Positions 42,205 to 54,114 of a stretch of 64,000 bases of DNA are shown one piece after another. Where the stretch lies: the NCBI GenBank assembly GCA_964036045.1, contig OZ038378.1:176846341-176910340 (forward strand). The letters run 5' to 3'. The stretch's first letter is position 1. Every line of letters starts with the position of its first letter. The notes beneath the pieces are model-generated. The model did no database searches and had not been told where the DNA came from. It saw only the letters and a program-made list of their open reading frames with translations. The stretch comes from Eutreptiella sp. 'Long Island Sound 2002'. Lineage: Eukaryota > Euglenozoa > Euglenophyceae > Eutreptiales > Eutreptiaceae. The translations under genes and the position numbers were made by a program.

Positions 42205-42495
42205 CCCCCCCTACATCACTGGCATCAGTGATCAGGACTATCTCGCCCTTAGGGCGGGGCACTCCCAGGCAGTTGGAGGAGGCAATTTTCTTCTTCAACT
42301 CCTGGAAACATTCCTCCTCTCTGGCGGTCCACCTCCAGGGAGTAGTTTTCTTGATTAGGTCAGTGAGGGGGGCAGAGGAGTAGGTAAAATTGTGGATGTG
42401 ACGCCGATAGAAATTACAGGCGCCCACAAAACTCCTCACGTCGTGTAGACCCTTCTTAGGGTCATCGCGAATCTGCATGTCCTGTAAGGGCTGCA
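42205..42495 (-). pseudogene. Ty3/gypsy reverse transcriptase C-terminus (truncated)
   Basis: It encodes the typical gypsy RT connection: LHDVRSFVGACNFYRRHIHNF, APLTDLIKKTTPWRWT, then EEECFQELKKKIASS and the RNase H start VLITDASDVGGG with its first catalytic Asp. The homology stops near 42490; polymerase motifs, protease and gag are absent, so the copy is 5'-truncated in RT. A sister fragment of the same family lies on the + strand at 49303-49498. Confidence 0.88.
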
Positions 42496-45400
42496 TCTTT
42501 CATCCTCCACACCCCCGCGCCGCTCCCGAGTTGCGCCCCGCATTTGCAGGAAGGATCCCCCTCCAGGACCGCTGCCGGTCGGTGCCCATCCGATAGCGGG
42601 TAGTGCTTCGCCATCGGAGTCTGATCGGCATCTGACGGCAGGTACTGGTCACCTGGTGGGATCAGGCGGGTTGCGAATGGTGAGGCAACAGCGCTGTTGG
42701 TTTGGTTGGGCGGTTTGTTGGCGCGTCGGATCCCCCGCTTTGATCTGGTGGTGCGTCGTCCAGGGATTTGCTGCTCCCGAATCTGTTGCCTGTGGTCTTC
42801 ACTGCCATTCTTCATTGCTGAAGCTTCGGCCCTCCCGCTTTGCAGCACTTGTTTTGGGCGTCTGCAGGGCTGCGCCCACCCTCATCACCGTGGGGACAAC
42901 TCCACTGGACACGGTCTGTGACGCACAAACGGACCCTCTTTATTATCGAACCTGTTGATGACTTTGTCAGACCCCTTCCCTAAAGTGCCTGCCAGGGGAC
43001 TGGGTGTGCCCATTGAACATTTGTGTGTGTGTTGGGGGGGCGGGGGGGCGGAACAAGGCGCATTACGGGACCCGTTAGGAAAGCGTTGTGATGAGGGCCT
43101 CCAGAAGCCGTGCCTTTGCGACTGAAGCTGCTTACCCAAAGGGCCCCAGGTCCTGGGAACAGTTTGGAGGTGATGGGCCACTGGGTCACGATTAGAAGGG
43201 GAGGGGGCGTTTGCCTTTGCGGGGGAGAGCATTGTGTCGATACCCCAGTTTTGGGGGCACGGGGTGCCCCTGAAGTGTCCACCGCAGTACCACACTTCGT
43301 AAGAGAGGGGGAGGCAGTTCACTACCTCTTTGTACGCTGTCGCCGGTCCTGCGGAGTCTGAATGTCTGATATTTGACGGGAGCAGCACTGCCCCCGGGAG
43401 TTGGGTCCGCAAATTCTCTTCGGAGGTTTTTTGGTCTTGTTTGGTCACGTTCAGAAATTTTTTTTTGGGGGGGGGCTTAGGACAAACTTGTTTGAGCAGA
43501 CTTGTGGACGTTGGCGCTCTCTTCAATGACAACCCGAGCGAATGGCAAAACTGATGAATGTGAAGATAAGACTGCCATGTATGAATTTTCGGGCATAATC
43601 CTCTGCCATGTGACCCCCCCCCCCCGGTTCTCTTCAGCCTTCCTTCAGTGCAGAAGGCACGTGGAGAGCCATTCGTGAGTAAACCACAACGTATTTACAG
43701 GTGTGATCACCAGGGGAGCAATATTCAGGTGCCCCCCAGCTGCAGAACTGATGTGAGTGACGACGAGTCACTTTCTGCCGCCTTTTCTTTTGGGTTGTTC
43801 TTGTGGGGGTCCCAGAGTTGGGACTGATTGTCAATAGGAAAGGGCGGCCGCTTCGTCCCTCCCACTTCCTACCCAGTCCCATGCAGCACTGGCCCTCGCC
43901 AGCGCCAAAGATTGCGGTGGAAAACGACTACCACAAGCTGAACGCGGCCGTCTGGGGGCGAGGGAACCTGCAGCCATGGCTTGACGCGCTGTGCCCGACG
44001 GACCGGGCACTGCACCCTCCCAGACTGGGAAGGCACTCTGTAGCCTAAGTGGCACAGTGCACAGAATCCAGTGTGAAAAGTTGTCACGCCTTTTGGCAGA
44101 TGCATTGGCATGGCACTTCCCACGGTCCATGACAGGCCGTAGGGGGCGACTGTCTCATCATCTCGGGCCCGTCCATTGCAGACCAGGCGTTGGGGCGTCA
44201 CGAAACACCACAGCCCTTGGTGCATCACTCTGATTTTTCGAGTTCACTGTTGCAGGGGCGCTGTTGTTTGCGCGTGCAAACATATGCCAAAACACCGTTG
44301 GCAGCCCACGCAGTCACAGACACAGCAAGGGGTCCCGGGTGGAGTGTTGTGTCTCTTTGGGGTCACAAATTCAGAAATCCCATGTCATTTAGGCACAGTC
44401 AAGTCTCTGTCTAAGGCTGAATTTTGTGATTGCACGATCAATGTCACAACAGCACTGTTGTAGGTGGCCCATGTACGCACCGGCACTACTGCAGGTAGCC
44501 CACGTGTGCATGGCCTATCTCTATTGAAGACATCTTCAACGGCAGTATGTGGGGTGTTGAAACGCTTTGGAAAGATTGAGAATGCTATTCGCGCAGTGCG
44601 TGCGCAGTGTGCACACAGTGCCAAGGTTCGGTACTGCGGCAGCTGCTAGGGCCCAGTTAGCAGCTTTTCACCTACCCCCCCCCCCCCTTCGAATGTGGTT
44701 CATAAATTACACGCTGAAAGTTGGCAATTTCAGAAAGTCTCTAAGCTTACCACATGCTACTTACAGCCCTGGCACGCAGTGCAGACACTCCCCAAGTGTA
44801 GTGAGCCCCTGACATGGACATTGATAGCCCTGTGGCTTCTCCCCCCAACCCCCCCCCCCCCCCCTAAAGCCCACAGTAGGGGCCTGGCTGAGGTTTTTGA
44901 GGGCAATCTGAATGATCATGTGTGCACCTGCAGCCCCACAGACACCAGGTGTGTGTCCCGTATCCGTGATTAGGACGAAAATTCAGGCATGCCGGCGAAT
45001 TTTGAAGCATGTACGATGAAACTTGCTGCTCCCACCACCTTTTGCATCCTGCTTTTTGTATAATAGACAGTGTTTTCAACGGCAAGTGGTATTTCATTTT
45101 GGATGATGGGGCAGCCCCCCAGCACTTCAAGGTGCCCAAGCCCAGCCCTAAGCCCAAGCCTTCGTCAATGGGCCTGGCAGCAGGGGTATTTGGTCGCACA
45201 CTTCTGGCGCAAAAATTTTGGGTTGTAGAACTGTCCACAGTCCTGTCCAACGGCCACCCCATGGTCAAATGGTGAAACGTTACTTGTTGCAGAGGGGTTG
45301 CAGGGTATCTTGGACAAGGGGATGGGCGAGGGTGGGTGATACTACCCCTATATATTTCAGGGCTACATGGCAGACGCTGCCTGTGGGTGCATGGCCAAAA

Positions 45401-48400
45401 CTGCACCCAGTCCTGCCGGAGCGGATGCCGTGCCGTTGTGCACAGCCTGTCCGGGCTTCTTATATCTATAGTACTCAGCCTTGTGTTCGGCAGAGATTGC
45501 ATTCGCAAGAGTCGCATCAGCTCTGTGCGAATGGGGATCCTGTTCAAAGGGAGCCAGTGTTCACCGTAACCAGGTCTACAAGCCCAAGAATGTAGTATGG
45601 TAAGTCATCCCCACCTCTTCTCATCCCCATGCCGTGGGGTCATGCCACATCACGAGTGGCAGCCCTTTTAATATTGCTTGAATTCTACTCACTGTATTGT
45701 GCCTTCAGACTGCCCTCATTGGATATTGTTGGTTTGGGTCAGGCTGGGCTGAGAAGGTTTTTTTGTTCAGCTCGTCATTGCAACATTCCATTGCTTTCAG
45801 AAGTCTACCTTGCAGATGAATTTACACTATCACAATGGCGAACATTTTCTCTTTTTGTGATGATTTGTTTCGTGGCGGCGACACAGGCGTGTGCAGTTGG
45901 TGCTATTTGGAGCGCGATGTGTTTGTCTTGAACATTGACGCCACTCTTGTCCTAAGCCCTCCCAAGGGTTGTCACAGGTCGCCCCAAAACGTGATTTTCT
46001 GGTCTGAACAGAGCCATGTGTTTACGGTTGGGTCCCACTTGGGGGTACTGATATCTGGGTACCTGGTGATAGGATCTGGAACCACTTGTTCAGGGTCAAT
46101 GTAGAACAAAAACCTTCAATGTGTTAACACATAGTGCCCAAAAATCAGGGCACCAAGGTTTTTGTTTCCCTCCCTCTGCACCTGTCACCAAAGATGGGGG
46201 TGTCCAGCCAACAACTGATTGGGGTTTGCCAGACCAACCTGCAGCTCTTCATTGAACATGGAATCCCTTGGACCCTTGAACTGCCTATGCAATGATGCAT
46301 TGTGTATACTCAAGCAATTGGCTCTCCGGTGTAACCAAAAAAAAACAAAGACTTATTCGGACTGCGTGGGGGAGGGGGGTGACAAGCAAGTTTTCTACTT
46401 GGGGTTCAATCTTTCATTCGCTAAGTTGTTTGAGTATCCCCGGGGAACCGTTGCAAGGTGATCCCACTGCCTTTGGCAAGCCCACCTCTCTGTGGAATGC
46501 CAACAAACCAAATCAGCAAAAATTGCCTGTTTTTTGAGGCCGCATGGCGGCATCTGAGGTGCTGTAGCGAATGCAATGTCAGCACCAAAAGGAGCAATCA
46601 CAGTGCAACATGTAAGCTCATTGGCTCAGTCATTCTGCACATTTGCACATGAAAAGGGATCCCCATCCTTTGAATTTTAGCACGAGAGACATCTTTAGCA
46701 TTCAGCGGCAGGAGGGGGATCATTGGGCCGAACCTCCTACTCTCTTCATGACCATTTTGTAGGGACAGATGAAACTTGGTGCAGCTGCCAAGCAACAATT
46801 TTCCTCTGTACTTTTTTTTCTCCGTACAAAACCCCTGACCAATGGCAGTGGCGGCGGCTTCCATTGCCACACAACCTACACTGCCCAAGAGACCAAGCCA
46901 TGTTGAGACAAGTACGCATGGGCTGAAAAACCGCAACCTTGGGACACCGTGAAGAACCCTGGCAAGCCCTGGGCTGGGCTCAGGTCACAATGAGGACAAT
47001 TGAACCCACATTCCTTGCACATCCGGCTGGCGTATTGACACCAAAGTGGTGGCTTGAGCAACTGATATTCCACGTGGCCTCCAACCCAAAGCATGCCATG
47101 ATAACATATCTGGGTCCATGTGAGGGTTTTCTTGAGCCAAAAATCCCAGAAGCTCAGGGTGTTTGATAGATTGGTAATGACAAAAAAGACCAAGGTATGT
47201 TAGCCAACTAGTATGCATGAATGAATTGAAATGGTGCTCACCACGGCCTCCTCCCTTCTTGTGGGGGCACTTTGGGGGAGTTGCATGAACCGTGCGTGCA
47301 CGGTGCATCTTTTAGGGTATTGTTTGTTACCCAGATCTACAATGCCTAAATCAGAGTTGCCCTGGCTTGCAAGGGCTGCAAGGTGCAGAAATTAGGACCC
47401 TGGGACCTGTGACAAGCATCAGAGTGGAAATTAAAAATGCCTGGTATGCCAGCAAGGGCTGCAGGGTGCAGAATTGGGACCCTGGGTGTGGTTCTGTGGG
47501 TCCCGTTCAATGGGGCAAGTTGGGTGAACATCCCAAAAACATTGCGCGCACCGTGCGACAACGCCCCCTTTGAGCACAAGGTGCAACTATTTGGTTGCTA
47601 GCACACGGGGCTGGCTCTACTGGTCTGAGGACCTGATCCCCGCCCCCTCCCCCCCCCCGGCCCGAGTGGCAAGAGGCCAATAGGCGCAGCCAGCTGCAGA
47701 CAACAACACCAGGTGTCATGCCCCCCCCCCCCCCCAAAGGGAGGGCAAGGGGACGTTAGAGGATATTATGTGGGGGCATGTGACCCCCCCCCCCCCCAAA
47801 AAATCGCCCATCCCACCCCTCTCCCCAGCGGGCCCAGCCAACAGTTAGTTTTTTTTTGGGGGGGGGGCTGTGTGATAACTGAGGAGCTGCCTCCCCCCTC
47901 CCCCCCGCCCCCCCCTGTCGCTGCAGGGGCAGACCAAGTGCCTGCCGCAGTTTGTGTCTTTTGTGGGACAAAGGTTGTGAATGTGGTATTGAAAGCACCT
48001 GATGTGGTGCATGGGTGGTGCAAGTGCGGCTCAGTGGATTGGGTTGTCTTGTGTGGTGGTGGATGAGGTGCGTATTTTGGGCAGCATGTTGTATTGCTTT
48101 GCTCTCTCGACTTTTGTGATGATGAATCCGCTTCCCTCTCCAACCTCCATACTCTGAATTACCCCACTTGGGAAGGAGGGGTATTTACACAAACTTTGTG
48201 GCCAATGGGTTTGCTTTCCTTGGGAGGGAGTCAGTTAAAAAATCAGGACGTTCTGTGTGTACTTGCCGCAAAAGTAACGCTCGGCGCGCACGCAGCACAG
48301 GTACTCCCCCAGTAAGCCTTTTTAGATGTCAGCAAGCACAGAGGAGTTGAAGGAGCACATTGGGAATCCTCTGGGCTTGCTTTTCTATGGCAGAGGTGGT

Positions 48401-49302
48401 CCACATGCCTAGGTCATGCCTAGGGGGAGACCGGTTCTCTCTCGATCTTGGCACAGACCTCGTGGGCATGTAGCTGGGAGCTCCCCTGACCATCAACAAC
48501 CGCTTGGAGGCCTCGTGTCTGAGTCCTCGCATGCAGAGGATCCACATAGTTGTAGCATTGAACCCCATCCCGGTATGATGCAAATCTCTCTAGTACAGTA
48601 AAGGAGAGTAGAGTAAAACAAACAAAAGAAAGTAAAGGAAGGGGAAAAAATTGAAGGAATTTAAAGGAAAGCAAAGTAAATTAAAAATACAGGGAATGCC
48701 AGGTTTGTATGTCGGCAACTACACGAACCCTACTTTTGGCCTTTTTGCACATGTTTGTTGTTCCATAGGGAATGCCATGCACGCAGTGCGCACGCAGTGC
48801 GAAGTTTTGGATGTCGGCAAATACTCGAACCCTAGTTTTGGCCCCTTTTCACAAGCCTCCGTAGAGGCGGTTCAATTCGCCCTGCAGAGTACTCTTGCCG
48901 ACAGATAGTACGTGCACCAAAAGCTTGGTCGACTTCAAGGTGATTCTTGAACCGAGATGCTCAAGATCATCGATCGGTATGGCCACGTCCACAACTGCAA
49001 AGAAGTCAACGTGGTCATCGTCGCTCGAAGGCTCTCGATCGCCGATACTCGATGGTGGCGAGTCGACACCAGGACCGGACAGTTTTTTTTCGACGATGCT
49101 GTTGGTTATAACTACAACCAGAAGTATCGATGGACACCTAGCCAACCCTATGGTATTGACACCTTTCAGTCTTCCCTCTAGTAAACAGGTGACAGGTATT
49201 CTTGGGTGAGTATCCTAGCCTCTGCGTGCGCAATATGCACGCAGTGCGTACGCAGTGCCCACGCAGTGCGCACGCAGTGCGAGATCTTGGCCATAATAGG
49301 GA
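42496..49302. other. Gene-poor stretch with weak candidate exons
   Basis: This is mostly non-coding, with C/G runs (about 43452, 43613, 44677, 44849, 47646, 47720, 47784 and 47853). There are CGCAGTGCG-type pairs near 44591, 48782 and 49222-49290 and GTGCACGGTGC near 47287, plus an A/G-rich tract at 48600-48690. A weak exon candidate lies at 45474-45599 (acceptor TTATATCTATAG, frame AEIAFARVASALCEWGSC to VYKPKNVV, donor ATG|GTAAGT). Another at about 45711-45929 has one membrane-like stretch (FSLFVMICFVAATQACAVGA). A 74-codon frame at 48957-49181 (RYGHVHNCKEVNVVIVARRL) may be retrotransposon-derived. None is firm. Confidence 0.45.
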
Positions 49303-49498
49303 GACCTTTGGCAGTGGACCTCCAAAGAGGAAGAGTGGTTTCAGGATTTGAAGAAGAAAATATCCTCCACCAACTGCATAGGGGTACTTCGCCCAGAGGG
49401 CAACATAATCCTCATCACTGATGCCAGTGATGTAGAGGTGGGTGGTACATTGTACCAGTGGCAAGAGCTTGACCCTGCAGAGGTGGCACGGGGTGGTG
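49303..49498 (+). pseudogene. Fragment of the chromovirus RT/RNase H junction
   Basis: It encodes WTSKEEEWFQDLKKKISSTN, CIGVLRPEGNIILITDASDV and TLYQWQELDPAEVA. This aligns residue by residue with the minus-strand element at 42173-42360 (WTAREEECFQELKKKIASSN and so on) and lacks the poly-G frameshift. It is an isolated fragment of about 65 codons in the opposite orientation. CGCAGTGCG repeats lie directly upstream. Confidence 0.85.
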
Positions 49499-50797
49499 GT
49501 TCACTGCAATGTGCACGCAGTGCAAAAACATTTCCAAAGTAAGATACGTGAAGTAGACCGCATCACATTAAAATAACGTTAGTTAAGTAAAGTAGGTCAC
49601 TAACACAAGCCCAATGGTGCACACTCCTGCCCTTGCTTCTTTGCATGCATTAGCGTGAGCATTGCAACAATTTCCATGGAGGCGTTGGAACCCGGATGGA
49701 GGGTCAGAGGATCATCAAGCAAACGCTGTGCAGCAGGTCAACTGGCAGAAATCAAGTAGTATGAGGATGTGGCAGAGACTGCTTCTGGGATACCACAGAG
49801 AGCTAGGTGGGACAAGAAACTGCTTGTGAGCATCGGTGCAGTAGCTGTGGAGCAGTGGCTGTGAACGAGGAGTGTTCTGTCCACTGACAAGGAAAGCTTA
49901 AATCTGCAGCACCCAAAGGAGTTGTGTCTCCGGGGCAGTACGCAGTCCCTCAGAAAAACTGCTAGGTGCACTCACCAGAAGGCCCAGCAGCGGAAAGCAA
50001 CCCAAGCCACTCAAAGCAACCCATGTAATGGCCCCCGCAAATCCACGCCCTGGGAGTGTCGTACAAGGGATTGAGGGGAGGCAGGCAACGCCGGGGAAGG
50101 GAGCAACACACAACACAGAATTTGTGCAGTGTGCCAAAACGGATACGGGGGTTGTGTGTGTGTCAGGCAAATGACAGGAGCACACACAAAACTGCGCAGG
50201 GTGGGGGGGGGATGAGGGGATCGTTCCAATATGATGTGGTCAGTCTGTGGATCTTGTTTGTCCAATGCATCAGCTCAATGCAACATTTTCATTTTGCCAT
50301 TCTCTGTTTTGGATTTGTGGCAAAGCCAGCGTCATTTTTTTTGGTTTGCGTTTTGTGGTGGGCCAGGCAAGGTTTGCTGGTAGTGAGTGCGTTGCTGCCT
50401 CAAGTCCGATGCTTTGCTTTATTGGATCGCTGAATGCTATAAGGGCAAGGCTATAAGGGGTCCCGGTCTCAGTCCTCATGCATGCTCCCTCAGTCTTTTG
50501 CTTCAGTGGTGTGAGTTGATGGGCAATATTCTGGCGTGCCCAGACCGCCCTCCTTCGTGGCCACCATGGCCCCCCAGCAAACATCCGCCCGTAGAAGATC
50601 CGCCCGGCGAAGAGGATGATACTTCTGTATGACTCCTTCACTGGCTGCCTGCGCCTGGCCCAGCATCACCTGCTGTGCAGCAGTGTGCCCTCGCTTGATG
50701 GGGGGGAGCCTTAAGCGCAGTGCGCGCGCAGTGCAACTATTTGGGCGTCTGGCCGTACTAGAGACCCATACTTTGTGATACTAGGGGCCCCTAGGGG
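49499..50797. other. Intergenic, no gene seen
   Basis: GTGCACGCAGTGC lies near 49508 and GCGCAGTGCGCGCGCAGTGC near 50715. Otherwise there is unremarkable sequence and a G run near 50202. No coding call is supported. Confidence 0.5.
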
Positions 50798-51349
50798 CAT
50801 CATGGTGACCCGTAGCGTAGGTTTTGACTTCTGATTTTGTCCCCCTTTGTTGGGGACCCCCAAGAATGCAAGGGTGATGTAGCATTTCCGCCCTCTTTTG
50901 GCCCCCAACCTTCCGGTGCTATTGAGGAAACCGGGACAATCTTTGAATCCACGCTTTGTCGCGTGGTGCATCATGGTGACCCCTAGCGTAGGTTTTGTTT
51001 TCTGATTTTGTTCCCGTTTGTTGGGGACCCCCGAGAATGCAGGGGTGATGTAGCATTTCCGCCCTCTTTTGGCCCCCAACCTTCCGGTGCTATTGAGGAA
51101 ACCGGGACAATCTTTGAATCCACGCTTTGTCGCGTGGTGCATCATGGTGACCCCTGGCGTAGGTTTTGTTTTCTGATTTTGTTCCCGTTTGTTGGGGACC
51201 CCCGAGAATGCAGGGGTGATGTAGCATTTCCGCCCTCTTTTGGCCCCCAACCTTCCGGTGCTATTGAGGAAACCGGGACAATCTTTGAATCCACGCTTTG
51301 TCGCGTGGTGCATCATGGTGACCCCTGGCGTAGGTTTTGTTTTCTGATT
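50798..51349. repeat. 171-bp tandem array (about 3.2 copies)
   Basis: The landmark GTAGGTTTTG recurs at 50988, 51159 and 51330 (at 50817 as GTAGGTTTTGACTT), exactly 171 bp apart. Copies two to four are nearly identical and the first is more diverged. Because 171 is a multiple of three, both strands stay open through the array. The internal phrase GGGGACCCCCGAGAATGCAGGGGTGATGTAGC (given here as two overlapping parts, GGGGACCCCCGAGAA and TGCAGGGGTGATGTAGC) has relatives near 25040-25110 and 21890-22200. The array abuts the transposase frame and may be its subterminal repeat region. Confidence 0.9.
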
Positions 51350-53047
51350 TTACGTCGTTTCCGAACTACACACATCAATTTTTGGCGCAAGGAGCACCCA
51401 AAGTATCCGGAGCAACCTGTCAAGGGTATGCCAAAGGTGATTGAGCAGATCTTGCGGTTCGGCAAGGGTAACCACTTACCAAGGGATGAGGAAGGTGTAA
51501 TTGTCCAGGATGGGCTTGATGGCCAACCATTCCCTGAAGGCGGCAGTGAAGCGCCAACACTGCAGCCTGAGATTGACCGTTTGCGCCGTGAGAAAAGAGA
51601 GAGAGAGGCCAAGAAACAAGCAAAACATGCGCAGCAGGTCCTAGAAAAGCGGCAACGCATACTGGATGCTTTTTGTGTTGCTGCGCCCCCTCGAGCCGAT
51701 GTGGCTTCGTCTAGCTCCAGTCTCCCTCAACCTTCTCAGTCCTCGCAACCCCCTGTGGCTACACAATCTCAACCCCAATCCGATTCTAACCGCAAGGGAA
51801 AGGAGAGAGCCCCTTCCTCACAACCGAAACCACCGGCTAAAAAAACCAAGAAAAGGAAGCAACCCGATGAACCTCGAACATTCACCGAGGAGGAGGTGGC
51901 AAAAATGAACAAACAAACGGAAGACAAGATCTTGGAGATGTTGCTCCATATACATGAGAAAAGCACCGGAGCTCATCCTCTTGACCCGCAAAAAGATGGT
52001 GTTGAGTGGTGGATTAAGCGTTGTGGCGGAACTCGGTCCTTAAGGACGCAAATCACTTATATGGGTATTGATGCCTACTCTGCCGAGGAGTTTTGGCTAT
52101 AGTATGGGCATGATGATTTACTTCCACGCGAACATTTGTTCCGCTTCTTTTTCTTCCTCAAGCACACTCCACCTCATAGGTGTGCTCATCTCCTCTCCGG
52201 AGCAACAGGGTGCTCTGCAGAGGCTTGGTGGGCAAGTGTGCATCATGTTCGTTCTTACTTGAATGGTGTTGTCGCTGAAATTCGATGGGCGGAAAGATTG
52301 TCGGAGTGGAACCACGTCCCACACTTTCCATATTTCGTGACACACTACGTGGATAGCATGCCCATTGCGTCCATAGGAGGCATCCTTTGTGATGTCTTGT
52401 TTAATCCTAAATACGCCGGGTGCGTATACAAAGTTACGATTGCCATTGACAGCTTGGGCAACATCGTTTGGATTTGTCTGTTGGCCCCGGGGACATCGGC
52501 GGATGTTCTCATTTGGGATCGCGAAGGGCCGAAAAGGAGCAAGGGACATTATATTGATTATGAGATTGGCTCCATGGATGGTGCATACAAGGGGCGCCTC
52601 CATGTGGCATGGCCATTTATCGGTCGAAAGATGTTGACCGAGCGGCAAAAGGAGTACAACGATGTTCATGGTTTCTATAGGGCACGCATTGAGCACTTGT
52701 TTGCACGCATGTGGCACTGGGGCATCGTAAGGAACATATGGAGGGGATCCGGTACGGAGTTGCATGAGTACGTGCGTGTACTCTTGCATTTGCAGCAATT
52801 TTTGATTCGAAGACAGGTACGGTACCCTCCATATGGTCCATGGGAACACGTACCTGCACATGTATGGACCGCACCTACACAGGAGGACAATGATGATGAG
52901 GATGTTGTGGGTGATGATGGGGATGTTTGTGCCCTTTGTTGCACCAAGTTTGACCGTGAAAAGATGTCCATGTGTGACAATTGTGAATTGCAATATTGTA
53001 CGGATTGCATTGACACGCACACATGTGACAGTGTGACATTTCTTTGA
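51350..53047 (+). CDS. DDE transposase (Harbinger/DDE_Tnp_4-like) with C-terminal zinc motif; in-frame TAG
   Basis: A single frame runs from the tandem array to TGA (53045-53047), broken only by TAG at 52100-52102. The first Met is at 51428. The N-terminal part has a Lys/Arg/Glu coiled-coil-like stretch (DRLRREKREREAKKQAKHAQ), a Ser/Pro/Gln linker and a basic KKTKKRKQ nuclear-signal-like motif. The catalytic part has YVDSMPIAS (first Asp), LAPGTSADVLIWD, SMDGAYKGRLHV (second Asp), PFIGRKMLT and RARIEHLFARMWHWG (Glu). The C-terminus adds an acidic linker and a Cys/His motif, CALCCTKF...CDNCELQYCTDCIDTHTC. The element would move by cut and paste. No terminal inverted repeats were found. Only the TAG looks damaging; it is one transition from a Gln codon. 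Confidence 0.8.
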
Positions 53048-53555
53048 TTCTGCAACTGTGTCATGTTGTGCACACAAGTTGCGTATTCTCAATGTGTACT
53101 CAGTTGACAATGGACCAGAAAGACAGTTGTGTGTTCTTGAGGGTGGCGACCAATGCGCTGTTCATGGCCTTTCCAGATGTGCATGATGTGTGTTATGTGA
53201 AGGGAAGGTGGTTTGCAACTTTCTTGAGCCGGGGCAGTTTGGGTCACCTAATTCTAAGGGCGTTTCCAAGGGGTGTGCTTGGGGGCTCTTCGGGGGGAAC
53301 ATAGTCTAAAAGTAGCGCGCAGTGCGCGCGCAGTGCAAAGATTCCCCCTGAGTTGGAGGTTCTGTTCAAAAGAGCTCCGCTCCGTAACTGAACTGGGGGG
53401 AGATCTTATAACGGGCTCCATGGAGAGGGCCATGAATTAGTCACTAAAGCATTGTGTGTGTGTGGGGGGGGGGGGGGGTTGTTGGGATCCCACCCAACAT
53501 GTGAACGCTCCCTCTGCTTGAGGGGCCCTGTGAGCTTCCACTCCCCCCCATCATC
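53048..53555. other. Transposase 3' flank
   Basis: It contains a GCGCAGTGCGCGCGCAGTGC pair (about 53316) and a G run near 53465. A 53110-53304 frame (VATNALFMAFPDVHDVCYVK) is open but unassigned. Confidence 0.4.
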
Positions 53556-54114
53556 CTCACACACAGACAGTTCTTGCGTGATCTGAGGTGCACAAGGTGC
53601 GGCACTGAGGTGGAAAGCATGAGGGTGGAAGGAATCCAGCGGACCAGTGGCCAACACAGATGTCTGGGAAGACCTCTTGCATGAAATCTCTAAGCCAGGA
53701 TGTGAACTCTTGTGCGTGAAGGTGCCGTCTCGTGTGGACGTGCCCGGCAATGAAGAGGCAGACCAACTATCAAACATGGGCCGCATGTCCCATCCAAATT
53801 ACCCCATTAAAGCAACCGCAGCGTTCAGAGTCATCCATACCACGCCAACACCCAGAATCAAACGTCAAAAAACCTGCCCTGTAGACACCCTCAGCGACGG
53901 CACACCAATGCTGCCGAGAACGCTTGATTTTTCATACTTTGCTACTCTGTCACCCGAGCCTGTCACCATTCCTTTGCACGACACACACCCAATGTGGCAT
54001 GAACGTGGCTTAATGGCTATGCCCGAAGCGACCTCAGACGGTGGCCACAGCGACTACAGCTGCTCCACAGAACGTTCCTGTGACGAACATCATGATGGAT
54101 CCTACATCAACTGA
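53556..54114 (+). pseudogene. Decayed RNase H domain
   Basis: One frame shows the RNase HI end: HTDSSCVI (TDS with catalytic Asp), GWKESSGPVANTDVWEDLL and CVKVPSRVDVPGNEEADQLS, where the family has K/HVPSHxGxxGNExAD(x)LA; the catalytic His is Arg here. TGA codons at 53584 and 53620 break the frame where Arg/Lys or Trp would fit. A Thr/Pro/Asp-rich tail runs to TGA at 54112-54114. The 5' part with the first catalytic residues is not recognisable. It may come from a retroelement or from a cellular RNase H copy. Confidence 0.65.

Noticed and set aside
44864-45547. Minus-strand 227-codon frame
   Set aside because: The composition looks random, with no motif, and it overlaps a better spliced candidate on the + strand.
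50711-51316. Minus-strand 201-codon frame with a 57-residue repeat
   Set aside because: It is the 171-bp tandem array read on the reverse strand; the + strand is equally open and the array is better described as a DNA repeat.
53110-53304. A small gene after the transposase
   Set aside because: The 64-codon frame has no recognisable domain or supporting signals and lies in the transposon flank.
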